DNA of 64,000 nucleotides from positions 3,286,001 through 3,350,000 of the forward strand of contig NZ_CP011789.1 of NCBI RefSeq assembly GCF_001636055.1. Reading direction: 5' to 3'. The notes beneath the pieces were generated by a model. It ran no database searches. It was not told the origin of the DNA and saw nothing but the letters and a program-made list of their open reading frames with translations. Shown here piece by piece: positions 8,523 through 17,200 of the stretch. This stretch comes from Pseudomonas putida. GTDB lineage: Bacteria > Pseudomonadota > Gammaproteobacteria > Pseudomonadales > Pseudomonadaceae. A program made the translations under genes and the position numbers. Numbering within the stretch: the stretch's first letter is position 1; each line of letters starts with the position of its first letter.

Positions 8523-9464
8523 CTAAAACTCAGCCCATTCAGATCCCTGATCTCCCGATTGGTCGTACTTTAACGTCGAAGAAATACTTTTATGCCCGAG
8601 TGCAATTTGAGCGGCGCTTAAGCCATATTTGTGTGAAAAATCCATAGCGAATGTTCGCCTTGCGTCGTGAGGCCCCAAGGGACAGATGCCCGCTTCTAAG
8701 CACCTTGACCTTAGTGCGCTATACAAACCATCCGCCGTAAGATTTCCCAGTATTCTCCCGCTCTTGCTGACACGTTGGAGAATACAATCGCCACAGTCGA
8801 TATGGTTGCCTGACTCCTCCAGCCAGTTGATCAATGGTTCGTGTGCCCAGTTGAGTAGACGACGGGAGGTTAGTTTTCCTTTGTTGAATATTTGCAGCGA
8901 TGTATTTTTCAAATCCACATCATGACGCCTAACTGCGCTAGCCTCTGCTCGACGTAAACCCGCTCCGAAAAGCAAAGCAACCATGGCGCAATCCCTAAGT
9001 GCGAGGAGGTAACGTTCATCGTTCAGGCAGCTGCGCATTAAATTTACAATGGTGTCGGAGTTGACATAGACGCCACGATAATCTCTCAATTGTTCAAACT
9101 CAAATCGAAGCGCATCTACTTCTCGGTACTGTCTGTCAGTGATGAGGCCTTGAGCCATACAGCACCGAAGTATTTTTCGTACTGCAATCAGCCTCAGCTC
9201 TATTGTGGCTGTAGAGTATTTTTGTTTCCACTCACTGACTAATGAAATAATGCTGGGGGCGTCCAGCCTTTGCCAAGGTACGCTTTCAAGTCGTGAGTCG
9301 TCGTAGCCAATGTCGCGTGCAAGGTACTTAAGACAGTTAAACATCGTCGTGCGACTGTCGCCGATAAAGTGTAAAAAATATTGCTTTAAAGCCTGCTGAG
9401 CGAAGAAGATGTTTTCAGGAAGAATTGAGTGGTCCAAGTCATTGGGGTCGATTGGGTTTGCCAT
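8523..9464 (-). CDS. Tyrosine recombinase of the tni element
   Basis: A 313-residue tyrosine recombinase, probably the resolvase of this replicative transposon. The N-terminal SAM-like domain spans residues 15-120. The catalytic set is complete: R171 in GAGLRRAE, K197 in NKGKL, H266 and R269 in PHDARRT, H291 in LGHKS and the nucleophile Y300 in LKYDQS. The start is ATG 9464, with GGAGAA upstream; the TTG at 9479 is less likely. It is last in the tni operon, 50 bases after tniQ. Resolution by a tyrosine enzyme would require a res-like site nearby, which I cannot place. Confidence 0.88.
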   Translation of the reverse strand: MANPIDPNDLDHSILPENIFFAQQALKQYFLHFIGDSRTTMFNCLKYLARDIGYDDSRLESVPWQRLDAPSIISLVSEWKQKYSTATIELRLIAVRKILRCCMAQGLITDRQYREVDALRFEFEQLRDYRGVYVNSDTIVNLMRSCLNDERYLLALRDCAMVALLFGAGLRRAEASAVRRHDVDLKNTSLQIFNKGKLTSRRLLNWAHEPLINWLEESGNHIDCGDCILQRVSKSGRILGNLTADGLYSALRSRCLEAGICPLGPHDARRTFAMDFSHKYGLSAAQIALGHKSISSTLKYDQSGDQGSEWAEF

Positions 9465-9514
9465 GCGAGGATTCTCCAAACGCGGCGGTTAGCAGTCGCA
9501 AAGCTTTAGGAACG

Positions 9515-10564
9515 TTATCGAATAAAACAAAAGGGCGCGGGATGGAGTCGGTGTGTCCCTACGCTACTAAGCCAACCCTCCACGAGATCAATGCAAGGGT
9601 TTTTATAAGCACATAATTTTTTGATTATCTCATCAGTTATTTGTGCTTCTATATCAGGAAAAAAGCTTATAAGGGGTGGTGGACTATATCGATAATTCCT
9701 GCTAAGTATGCGCCACATTGATACGCAAGAAGGGATGCCTAGGAATGCCCCAAGAGTAGCGAGTAATCTTGAGGTATGCAAAGGGTCAAACCGCGCAATA
9801 TCGTTAGGTGCTAATCTAGCAGCGTTGTGACGATCGGCATCACTGCCGGCGTCGTGTGGCGTAAAAGATACGAGGGCAAGGTCCGTGTCGCAAAAACCCT
9901 TGACCAGAGTTATTGCGGTGGCATCAATTATCTGTAAGAGGTGGTTTGCTTTTATTGACCTTCCGGTAGGCAGATGCACTGTCGAATGTTTAAGGGCGTT
10001 TGCTAGCCAAAGCTGGAAGCGTAGCGCAGTCAGAAAGCAGCCAAGTTCAGGGCGCCGTAAAGAGGCAGCCAGGATGGCTTGATAGCTAAATTTATACCAA
10101 GGCGAGTCGCCTGATAGAGCAACAAAAACAGCATGACTTATAGTTTCATTAGTGTCCTCAGTAAAGTGATGGATCATCGACAACGGATGTAAGTGCACAG
10201 GGCAGCCAACGGACCATCGATGGAGCCAAGATCTTCTGTAAGCTGGATGGCGCCCTTGAGCCAGATCTTCAGCTATGCAGGAAATACAGTATTTTCGTCT
10301 CTGAGTGACGGGCGGAAGCCACAAAGCGGGGGTTGGCAGTAGGCTCTGGATCGCGCTAGGTGTGCAGCCCAGGATCTGAGAGGACAAGATGCACACTTGG
10401 GCATGCTTGATGCTGTCTGGATCAGTAATCCCTAAATGTGCCAATATTGCCGCCGTCTCAAAAAACTTTGGAACGCCTCGTTTTATACCGCGATTAAGCC
10501 ACGAACTGAAGACCTCATCAGAGTAAGGCCGGTGCATGCCTACAAATAAGTGGTTACTACTCAT
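9515..10564 (-). CDS. tniQ: TniQ family transposition protein
   Basis: A 349-residue protein with the TniQ N-terminal signature: HRPYSDEVFSSWLNR near residues 11-25 and the zinc-binding stretch YCISCIAEDLAQG followed by WSVGCPVHLHPL, where CxxC and CxxH ligands are visible. TniQ/TnsD-type proteins help choose or activate the target site together with the AAA+ ATPase. It starts 8 bases inside the tniB gene, so the two are coupled. The C-terminal part (residues 190-349) is divergent and could carry target-specific DNA binding. Confidence 0.87.
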   Translation of the reverse strand: MSSNHLFVGMHRPYSDEVFSSWLNRGIKRGVPKFFETAAILAHLGITDPDSIKHAQVCILSSQILGCTPSAIQSLLPTPALWLPPVTQRRKYCISCIAEDLAQGRHPAYRRSWLHRWSVGCPVHLHPLSMIHHFTEDTNETISHAVFVALSGDSPWYKFSYQAILAASLRRPELGCFLTALRFQLWLANALKHSTVHLPTGRSIKANHLLQIIDATAITLVKGFCDTDLALVSFTPHDAGSDADRHNAARLAPNDIARFDPLHTSRLLATLGAFLGIPSCVSMWRILSRNYRYSPPPLISFFPDIEAQITDEIIKKLCAYKNPCIDLVEGWLSSVGTHRLHPAPFCFIR

Positions 10565-11444
10565 ACACCGAGCTCAGGTCAGGGAGGAAATCAGATCTTT
10601 TAAGCACATCAATACTAATGCGCTCGGAACCTTCAAGAATGGCCGTCATCGCAGCCCATTTGAGTCGATTGACGATATTGCGTGTTGTTGGTTCTAGTTG
10701 ATTAACAAAATAATCAACTATCTCTTTGGACGCCAAATTAGATGGATGCATGAGGGGGATGCATTTTTCGTAGCTGGCCAGAAATGATCGAAATTCCTCG
10801 TCTGGCCTCCACTGCTCCAGTTCAAAAACCTGAAAGCGACTGGAGAGCTGTATGTCCATTCTTATTGCGTGCATAGCATCATGCGTGCCAAACACCACCA
10901 GTATGAGTGACATTGGAGGGCCAGAGATAAGCTTGAAGAAATTTAAATTCTTTCTCGCTTCGATTCGATTTACAGCCAGCAGGTGATTGAATTCATCCAC
11001 GAGCAACATTCTGATTTTTCGGGCCTTAAACAATAGTTCCAACGGCCTAGGCAGTGCATCTTTCGTTACGCTGTGGGTAGACAGCCCGCACTGGTTACAC
11101 AGCGCGGATATATTATTTCTCAACGTCGGATCTGACGGCAGCTTCAATTGCAGGTATGGTGCAGGTACGCCTTGTCGATGAGCCCATGATTCACAATCTT
11201 TCACGACGCGATCAAGCAGACTAGATTTTCCAACTCCTCCGGCACCTACGATCATCATGCACATTGCTTGTTCGTTATTGGGCAGGAAAAGTGAGGATTT
11301 GATTCTATTCCGGATATTCACTCCTGCGCTGTGATTCACCCACTTATCTTTATGAATGAAACCTATCCTCTCCTTGGTGGGCAGCGCCATTACGGACTGG
11401 CACAGTGTGTTGAGGTGCGAATAGTCGCTAGCCATCACATTCAC
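10557..11444 (-). CDS. tniB: TniB AAA+ ATPase
   Basis: A 295-residue TniB/TnsC-type AAA+ ATPase. Walker A is GAGGVGKSS at residues 67-75; Walker B is MLLVDEFNHLL near 143-153, the form typical of TniB. SRFQVFELEQW is the sensor-1 region of this family. TniB binds target DNA in an ATP-dependent way and activates the TniA transposase. The gene overlaps tniA by 4 bases (ATGA-type) and tniQ by 8. Confidence 0.9.
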   Translation of the reverse strand: MNVMASDYSHLNTLCQSVMALPTKERIGFIHKDKWVNHSAGVNIRNRIKSSLFLPNNEQAMCMMIVGAGGVGKSSLLDRVVKDCESWAHRQGVPAPYLQLKLPSDPTLRNNISALCNQCGLSTHSVTKDALPRPLELLFKARKIRMLLVDEFNHLLAVNRIEARKNLNFFKLISGPPMSLILVVFGTHDAMHAIRMDIQLSSRFQVFELEQWRPDEEFRSFLASYEKCIPLMHPSNLASKEIVDYFVNQLEPTTRNIVNRLKWAAMTAILEGSERISIDVLKRSDFLPDLSSVYE

Positions 11445-13243
11445 TCCACGTCGTAAGTCTTTGGTTGACGGCTATAGTCCAGGCGAGGTGAGAGCTCTGG
11501 CACTATCCTCTTTAAATCTGCGGTGAACAAATTTTTTTGTTTTTCTTGCTCGCGTCTCATTTTTGCAGTCTTTTGTGTCGCTGCTGCAACCCTCTCGCGG
11601 TTTCTTTCAACTGCCGCGAATATCATTGAAACAGGCACTCTAGATTTGTTCTCGGCGCTCAGTTCCTTGCGTGCAGCCTTTAGTTCAGCGAGCGAGCAAT
11701 CTGGTAATCTGATGTCCGAGTAGTCACACTGAATATAACTGCCTTCACCGTTTGGTTTTACCCAGATCTTACAGATTGACTGTGGGTTGAACTTGATAAT
11801 GCAAGGTGTTTTAATGCTGAAGCGCTTGAGCGCCGGCGCATAATACTGCACTCCGTGGATAGTGACACCGCTTCTCTGGATTGAGCCTCGCTTAAATGGA
11901 AGAAAGTCTATGGCTAATTTCCTAAAATCTCCTACTATCGCTGGTGGAATTATTTTCCCATCTTTATTTTTGTGAGCGCTCTCCCATTTAAGCAGGGGAG
12001 AGCACCCCAGTTCGGAGTGCTCTTTCATGTGATAAATACCGACCTGCTCAATGATCCAGTCGCGCACTTCACTCAATGTCATTCCTGGCGCCTTTAGATT
12101 GGAGTATCTTGCCTTGTCTGCGACACTCGCGAGGATAGCGCCCGGCAAGCCACGCATAGATTTCATAAGGGTTCCGATGTATCGCTCGATGTGACCGCCA
12201 TAATGTGGCGAACCAGGAGGGCGCCACGTTAATTTAATGTCATATTCTTTACATCCTGAAATGAACGCGGCAGAGCGAAAATCTTTGCCGTTATCGACAT
12301 AAATGTGCTGGGGGAGCCCATACATAGGGTATTGAATTTCATGCAAATTGAGCTCTGATAACCAGCCGTGTTTAGGTGTGACCGAGTGCACTAAGCATGC
12401 AGCATTGGATACCGCGGAAGGATGGTGAAGGCTTAGATAAAAACCGATGACAGATCTGGTGTGGACGTCGATTGCAATCGTTAACCATGGGCGCCCAATC
12501 GGTTTTCGGCTGGTCGAATCGACGACGATAACGTCAATGATGCAGTGGTCTATTTGAACTAGCTCAAGCGCACGCTTAGTTAGATGTTTTCCTCCGCGCA
12601 CCAGATGGTCCTGTCGAGATTTCTTTCCACCATGCAACCGTTTCGTATTGTCACTGGGGGAGCGCTGGCGTACTCTCAAGGCAATGGTCTTAGTGCTCGG
12701 CGCTGGGTAGCCAGCGTTCTCGCACATTGTTTTGACTGCTTCTGATATGGCGTTGATAGAGCTTCCAGGACCTTTGCTCGCGGTGATGGTACTGTCGATG
12801 ATGTTCTCTACTTCGCTCGCAAGGCGTCGGGTACCAACTTTCCGTCCACGCTTCTCCTTTATCAGCGAGCTAAAACTCCCGCGCACATAGCGACGGATCA
12901 ATGTGTAGGCATATGAACTACTACAGGCCAGGTCCTGAGCCACCGCTTCGGCAACTGGGCGACTGGCTGGTTCTTCAAGGTGCTTGGTGATGACATCATA
13001 TTTTCTCTGGGCATCGCTCAGTTGTTCTGCATCGAAAGCCGAAATATCAAGGCTATCGTTTTTCAATGATGTCTGGAGAGTGGCATGATCAATTACGCAC
13101 TGAATCTCGCAAATGTTGATTATTTTGATTTTGTGATAACTGTCAATTATCTGCAGCTTGTCAGCTTCTACCCAAGCTACTACTTCAGCTAAAGCGCCGT
13201 TATGAATTATTTTCGTACCTTCCGTCAATATGTGCCTGTGCAT
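11441..13243 (-). CDS. tniA: TniA DDE transposase
   Basis: A 600-residue transposase of the retroviral-integrase (rve) superfamily that cuts and joins the transposon ends. A helix-turn-helix region (about 75-190) precedes the catalytic core, where the DDE triad is visible as D232 in VQIDHC, D317 in IYVDNGKDF and E353 in GGHIERYIGT. A Mu-transposase C-terminal beta-barrel follows around 430-500. The start is the ATG at 13243. It is first in the tni operon; the AT-rich region upstream contains a palindromic promoter-like element. Confidence 0.92.
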   Translation of the reverse strand: MHRHILTEGTKIIHNGALAEVVAWVEADKLQIIDSYHKIKIINICEIQCVIDHATLQTSLKNDSLDISAFDAEQLSDAQRKYDVITKHLEEPASRPVAEAVAQDLACSSSYAYTLIRRYVRGSFSSLIKEKRGRKVGTRRLASEVENIIDSTITASKGPGSSINAISEAVKTMCENAGYPAPSTKTIALRVRQRSPSDNTKRLHGGKKSRQDHLVRGGKHLTKRALELVQIDHCIIDVIVVDSTSRKPIGRPWLTIAIDVHTRSVIGFYLSLHHPSAVSNAACLVHSVTPKHGWLSELNLHEIQYPMYGLPQHIYVDNGKDFRSAAFISGCKEYDIKLTWRPPGSPHYGGHIERYIGTLMKSMRGLPGAILASVADKARYSNLKAPGMTLSEVRDWIIEQVGIYHMKEHSELGCSPLLKWESAHKNKDGKIIPPAIVGDFRKLAIDFLPFKRGSIQRSGVTIHGVQYYAPALKRFSIKTPCIIKFNPQSICKIWVKPNGEGSYIQCDYSDIRLPDCSLAELKAARKELSAENKSRVPVSMIFAAVERNRERVAAATQKTAKMRREQEKQKNLFTADLKRIVPELSPRLDYSRQPKTYDVE

Positions 13244-13331
13244 CGATTAACTACCTCGCGCAGCTCACGTAAAAAGTGGCATCGCGGTCGATGACTGGCA
13301 AGCGCAGATTGTCGGAAAAGGTCAGGCACTA

Positions 13332-13350
13332 GGTATAACATCATTATACC
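13332..13350 (-). promoter_or_regulatory. Palindromic candidate tniA promoter/operator
   Basis: GGTATAA-CATCA-TTATACC is a perfect 7-bp inverted repeat about 90 bases upstream of tniA. Read on the minus strand it contains TATAAT, an ideal -10 hexamer, inside the dyad. A clear -35 was not found. The layout suggests a tniA promoter that a bound protein could occlude, or a terminal binding site for TniA. Confidence 0.35.
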
Positions 13351-13561
13351 TTGTAAAAGTTGTTGTTCTTAAATATCAGCCAACCATTTGGCATCCATGC
13401 GGTACTTGCAGACCCTTTATGGGAGAGCTCTAGCACGCGCCTTGTGGGCTGGTAGGTAGAGTTTAGCAGCTCCGCTGATTACGTTCGTCGGGAGGCGCAC
13501 GTTCCTGAGGGTTGGGCCGTACATTATTACGAAGAAGGTGCCGGAGAGCGGCCGCTCGACG

Positions 13562-13609
13562 GTCGGGTTAGCCTATTCAGGCTGTAAGCGTTTGTGACGC
13601 CAACCCGAC
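13562..13609. repeat. Nested inverted repeat
   Basis: GTCGGGTT (13562-13569) and AACCCGAC (13602-13609) are perfect complements enclosing a smaller AGCC-N6-GGCT stem. It lies between the tni module and the broken integrase. The bases do not fit an integron attC site. It may be a recombination or attachment site of the adjacent broken integrase. Confidence 0.3.
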
Positions 13610-13684
13610 TAATCAGCTTGGCGCCAGACCTAAACGCGAAAACCCTTGGAGCCGCGGGAGTGGGACGGGGTGCGAAGCGCAAGC

Positions 13685-14763
13685 TCACTCGGTTACTGGC
13701 ATTTGTTTATCGTCGTCCTCTGGAGTTGGTGCTGGATACAGTTGGCTAGCACGGCTGCCCAGCAGAGAGCCTACCTGGAGGTTTCCCATCACCGTGCTGA
13801 TGCTACGGTGTTCAGTTATCGCCATGACTTCATCAAGCGGCACGCCCTGTTTTCTAGCCTCAGTGAAGAATCCTGAACCTAGGCTGTGCGCTACCCAGTC
13901 GCAGTCAACGCCGGCCAGTGCTGCGCGACATTTAACGATGCGCGCGACCTGGTCACCGGACAGACCAGCAGCCGCGAACCCGCCATCTTTGTACAAGCGG
14001 TGAAATAGCGGACCCTCGCAGGCCGGTACTTCAGGAAGCCATACATTCAGCGCCGGAGCCGCCAGTCCCTCAAGCGGCTTTTCCCGCCGTACGCCGCTAC
14101 TATCGGTTTTGGTTGCCCCGAGTGTATAAAGCCAGGTTTCGACGTCTAGGCGGCGCAGGTCTCCGATCTCTAAACCCACGATTTCCGAGCGGCGCTGGCC
14201 ACCGCCGCTCTAGGCCCGCAACAGCAGGGCGCGTGCCACGCACGCCGTTATTGCAGGTGGCGAGCATCGCCTGCAGCGGCTCCGATACCACTGCGGTTTT
14301 CTTTCGCACGGATAAACCTTGGCGTGCCTGAGCCTTGCGTGTCTCACGCAGTAGAGCCTTCACCGCTGGAGCCTCACTTGGGTTATCCCATTTAGCCCAA
14401 ACTGCCAAGCGGTGCTGAACGACAGTGGCCCCAGCTTTCCCGTGACTGTGGCCGCCATCAACGCGGCGTCGACGGCCGGCGGCAGCAGGTGTGTTTAACC
14501 GCCGATAGTATCGGGCCTGGTTAGGTGGTTGACGATGAACTGCACCGCAATCTCGGGCGGCAGCGCGCCATCGCCAAGCGACCGGCAATAGCGCAAACGC
14601 AGCCACGCCGCCGAGTATGCTAGGGCGCCCTGATAGCTGTGCACGGTATTGGCTGCGATGCCGGCGGTGATGATGCTTCAGCAGCGGCCCGGTTGTTGCC
14701 AGCCAGCTCTGCCAGCACCAGCGGCAGGGACGAAGGCATCTGTATCGGCTCTGTCAATTTCAT
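13685..14763 (-). pseudogene. Frameshifted tyrosine integrase
   Basis: A degraded site-specific recombinase on the minus strand. The N-terminal piece begins near 14763 (MKLTEPIQMPSS) and changes frame around 14640, where NTVHSYQGALAYSAAWLRLR resumes; the central core-binding part lies in a second frame and the catalytic domain in a third (14179 to 13685). The last piece keeps LRRLDVETWLY and HSLGSGFFTEARKQG. In this family the second box normally reads HSLRSGF, so the essential arginine is glycine here. At least two frameshifts plus loss of a catalytic residue make it inactive. It stands next to the tni module and could have been its landing zone. Confidence 0.7.
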
Positions 14764-14918
14764 ATTGCTCAACGCGGCAATAGGTTCGGATAACCTGTGC
14801 TTATCAGACCTAATATAGCGAAGAGGTAGGCATGACGATATCCATGATCGTGAAGAGCAGCAATCGCCCCTTTGCGACCGCTGAGCGCTAACGGCTTTAC
14901 CAAGTGCGACGCGCACTC

Positions 14919-15004
14919 TGTGGGGAGCGGGTTTTCCCGCTAAGCAGACGACGCGGTGGATGTCACCGGCTTTGCCGGTGTTGGCGGGTTAACTCGCTCC
15001 CACA
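14919..15004. repeat. Pair of inverted pseudomonad REP elements
   Basis: TGTGGGGAGCGGGTTTTCCC at 14919-14938 and, inverted, GGCGGGTTAACTCGCTCCCA at 14983-15002 match the repetitive extragenic palindrome of P. putida-type genomes (GCGGG stem followed by GCTCCCACA). The middle holds CACCGGCTTTGCCGGTG, a further hairpin. Head-to-head REP pairs mark intergenic sites and can be insertion targets. Confidence 0.7.
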
Positions 15005-15339
15005 AAGTCCGCTATCAGAGGCAAGGGCCGGCAAAGGCTCGCGCCCCACAGCGCGCCTCGGTCATTGATGATCGCGGTCGTAGCGGGTGCTTCAGGGCGA
15101 TACAACGCGTTAACCCGGTCGCCTATCGCGTAGCCGAAGATCAACCCATTTTCGGAGTTCCTGATCATTCTGCCCGTGACGTCCCTAAATTCGATTTGTG
15201 GATGATCGCCGCGCGTTCACAGCGCCGACATTGCCTTGGGAGCGTTGGGCGTGAGAGGCGCCGATGCAACGGACGCAGCGGACGCCGACGAAGACATTCA
15301 GGACGACGGTCAAGTCATTTACGCATGAGGAGAAAGGCA
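15005..15339. other. Intergenic stretch, possible tail of a lost gene
   Basis: No complete gene. A frame without a start codon runs from about 15206 to a TGA at 15326-15328 and encodes an acidic tail (GVRGADATDAADADEDIQ). It may be the 3' end of a deleted gene, but I do not recognise it. GAGGAG at 15327-15332 is the ribosome-binding site of the next gene. Confidence 0.3.
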
Positions 15340-15564
15340 ATGGACAACTACCACCTGAGCCTAACCGCTGATGGCTGGGAGCTGAAGAAAACCGGTGCGG
15401 AACGAGCCGCCAAGCGCGCCGCTACGAAGCAGGGGTTGGTTGGTTCGCTGGCTGACTTCTTTGATGGCAAAACAGCTTCGGTGAAAATTCATAAAGCTGA
15501 CGGCACCATCGAAGAAGAGCGTACCTACCCACGTTCGGCTGACCCGAGGCGTTCGAAGGGGTGA
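15340..15564 (+). CDS. DUF2188 domain-containing small protein
   Basis: A 74-residue protein beginning MDNYHLSLTADGWELKK and containing KIHKADGTIEEERTYP, the pattern of DUF2188 proteins: a short beta-rich domain of unknown function, common in pseudomonad stress-related gene sets. The ATG at 15340 follows GAGGAGAAAGGC. The frame is open upstream for 128 more codons, but that part is low-complexity and arginine-rich, with no family match, so I exclude it. Its stop overlaps the GTG start of the HhH gene. Confidence 0.7.
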   Translation: MDNYHLSLTADGWELKKTGAERAAKRAATKQGLVGSLADFFDGKTASVKIHKADGTIEEERTYPRSADPRRSKG

Positions 15565-16016
15565 TACCAGTTACCGCTGCAGGCCTGGGTATCAATGTCA
15601 GCGATTCGACCGGGCATGGGCTGTACAAGTGGCTGCTCGCGAGCTACCTGATCGGGAAGAGGATTCGTTCCTCCTTCGCCGTGGAGGAGTACCGGAACTT
15701 GGTTGATCGGCATGGCCTGGATACGCCGGAGAAGTTGGCCCGCTGTTCCCATCGGGATCTCGTAGGACTCCTAGGCCAGGCAGGTTACGCGCGATACGAC
15801 GAGTCCACGGCGAAGCGGCTTCATGCTTTGAGTGTTCGGGCCGCTAGCGAACTCGATGTTCAGTTGATCTCGCTGAAAAAGAACGAGTTGGACACCTCTG
15901 CCTTCCAGGCCTGGCTTTTGAGCTTCGAAGGGGTTGGCCCTAAAACTCTCGAGATTTTTATGCGTGAAGCAGCAGCCCTCCTTGAGCACCGCTCTACAGC
16001 GGGATCGTCACGCTGA
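15561..16016 (+). CDS. HhH/endonuclease III-like protein
   Basis: A 151-residue protein resembling small HhH-GPD-like proteins often labelled 'DNA methylase' or endonuclease III-like in Pseudomonas. STGHGLYKWLLASYLIGK starts the helical core, and the helix-hairpin-helix segment is FEGVGPKTLEIFMREA near residues 123-138. The family is usually about 180-200 residues, so both ends look slightly short here. The start is probably GTG 15561, whose bases overlap the stop of the DUF2188 gene. Its 3' end converges on and overlaps the truncated histidine kinase by 23 bases. A role in DNA repair is suggested by the fold only. Confidence 0.55.
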   Translation: MIPVTAAGLGINVSDSTGHGLYKWLLASYLIGKRIRSSFAVEEYRNLVDRHGLDTPEKLARCSHRDLVGLLGQAGYARYDESTAKRLHALSVRAASELDVQLISLKKNELDTSAFQAWLLSFEGVGPKTLEIFMREAAALLEHRSTAGSSR

Positions 16017-16450
16017 AGCAGGTGCCGCTCTCTTTAGAGGATGACACGTCGATTTTCCCTCCATGACTGGCGACGATTTCAGCTGCGATGAAAAGGCCTA
16101 ACCCCAGGCCTTGAGAAGCTTTGCTACCCGTCTCGGTATAACCAGAGTATCGACGATCAGGATCAAACAAGGATGGCATAGCGGCTGGAGAGATGGGCTC
16201 TCCGGCGTTTCTGACTCCGAAGGTCATTGTGTTGTGGCTGCCTTTGAGGGCGACCTGGATTGGCTGCTGCAGGTCACCATGCCTGACTGCATTACCAATC
16301 AGGTTGGTAAATACCTGAGCCATTCGCTCTGGATCAAAACCACCCACGACCGGATCGGTATCATTGAATATAACCGTCGCGTTTGGCTCCCCAGAACTCA
16401 GTTCCTTGATTGTCGTCCGGCAGATCAAATTCAGCTCGGTGGGACTTTTG
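15994..16450 (-). pseudogene. Histidine kinase, only the ATPase domain remains
   Basis: The minus-strand frame ending at 15994 encodes a HATPase_c domain: N-box VFTNLIGNAVRHG, G1-like SLFDPDRRYSG, and G2 ASQGLGLGLFIAAEIVASHGG, finishing with CFSVTIPL. The dimerisation and histidine-phosphotransfer part that must precede it is missing: beyond about 16450 the strand carries only the antisense of the manganese catalase gene. No start codon with a ribosome-binding site is available. The 5' half was removed, apparently by the same event that removed the start of the divergent catalase gene. Confidence 0.7.
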
Positions 16451-16454
16451 ACAA

Positions 16455-17184
16455 CCGGACCCGCAAAGACCTGCTGATGGACATCGCCACTGAAGAGCTG
16501 AGCCACCTGGAGATTGTAGGCTCGATAGTCGTGATGCTTAACAAGGGCGCCAAGGGCCGACTTGCTGAGGGGGTCGAAGAGGAGGGAGAGCTGTACCGAG
16601 CAATCAATGGCGCCGGTAACGATTCCCACATTACCAGCATCCTCTACGGCGCCGGCGCTCCGCTTACCAACTCGGCAGGGGTGCCCTGGAGTGCGGCCTA
16701 TGTGGACACCATCGGTGAACCGACAGCTGATTTTCGCTCCAACATCGCTGCCGAAGCGCGGGCGAAGATCGTGTACGAGCGCCTGATGAACGTGACGGAC
16801 GACCCAGGCGTGAAAGAGGCGCTGGGTTTCTTGATGACGCGAGAAATCGCACACCAGCTTTCTTTCGAAAAAGCACTGCACGCCATCCAGCCTAACTTCC
16901 CTCAGGGCAAGCTCCCTGGCATGCCGGAGTTCACCAACAAATATTTCAACATGTCGGGTGAGCCGAATGTGCGCGGCCCTTGGAATGAAGGCGAGGAGTG
17001 GGAGTACGTCGAGAATCCATCGGCTGCCGTTGATGGCGGAGATGGCACCGCTTCGGTAGAACTGGCCGCTCCTGATCTGGCGGTATTGGAAGCCATGAAG
17101 CTGGGGACGAGGTCCGATCCAGCCAGCAACCCGGTCACCGGCGCGGATCTTGGTTCAGGCTTGGTCAACGGTAAAGATGACTGA
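16455..17184 (+). pseudogene. Manganese catalase, N-terminus missing
   Basis: Sequence from DLLMDIATEELSHLEIVG onward is a non-haem dimanganese catalase (2 H2O2 to O2 and water). Metal-ligand segments EELSHLE and TREIAHQLSFEKAL remain, as does the C-terminal YFNMSGEPNVRGPWNEG region. A complete protein has about 60-70 more residues, including the first Glu ligand helix; these are absent and the frame runs into antisense of the histidine kinase. An internal ATG at 16477 could start a protein lacking the first ligand helix, which should be inactive. It lies upstream of two small same-strand genes. Confidence 0.7.
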
Positions 17185-17200
17185 ATTTCGGGAGGCCGCA

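Larger units (their letters stand above)
8523..13350 (-). mobile_element. Tn5053/Tn7-like transposition module with tyrosine recombinase
   Basis: Four genes on the minus strand, transcribed tniA, tniB, tniQ, recombinase, with 4-8 base overlaps between the first three. TniA is an rve/DDE transposase, TniB an AAA+ ATPase and TniQ a zinc-containing target or accessory protein. In Tn402/Tn5053 the fourth gene is a serine resolvase (tniR); here it is a tyrosine recombinase. The module is visibly AT-richer than the flanking genes. Its termini and target duplication were not identified, so the coordinates cover only the genes and tniA promoter, and no cargo is visible inside them. Confidence 0.75.

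Noticed and set aside
8101..13380. Terminal inverted repeats of the tni element
   Set aside because: Candidate TGT-starting segments on the two sides do not match each other beyond chance, so I report none.
13511..13609. Possible integron attC site near the broken integrase
   Set aside because: GTTGGGC fits one half-site, but no matching RYYYAAC partner with proper spacing was found, and the integrase is not of the IntI type.
14956..15339. Long upstream extension of the DUF2188 frame
   Set aside because: It covers REP sequence and arginine-rich filler; the ribosome-binding site and family similarity start at 15340.
16111..16454. Plus-strand extension of the manganese catalase frame
   Set aside because: It is the antisense of the kinase ATPase domain and does not resemble the catalase N-terminus.
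15994..16881. A 295-codon minus-strand frame that seems to give a longer histidine kinase
   Set aside because: Beyond about 16450 it is the antisense of the manganese catalase gene and has no kinase-like sequence.
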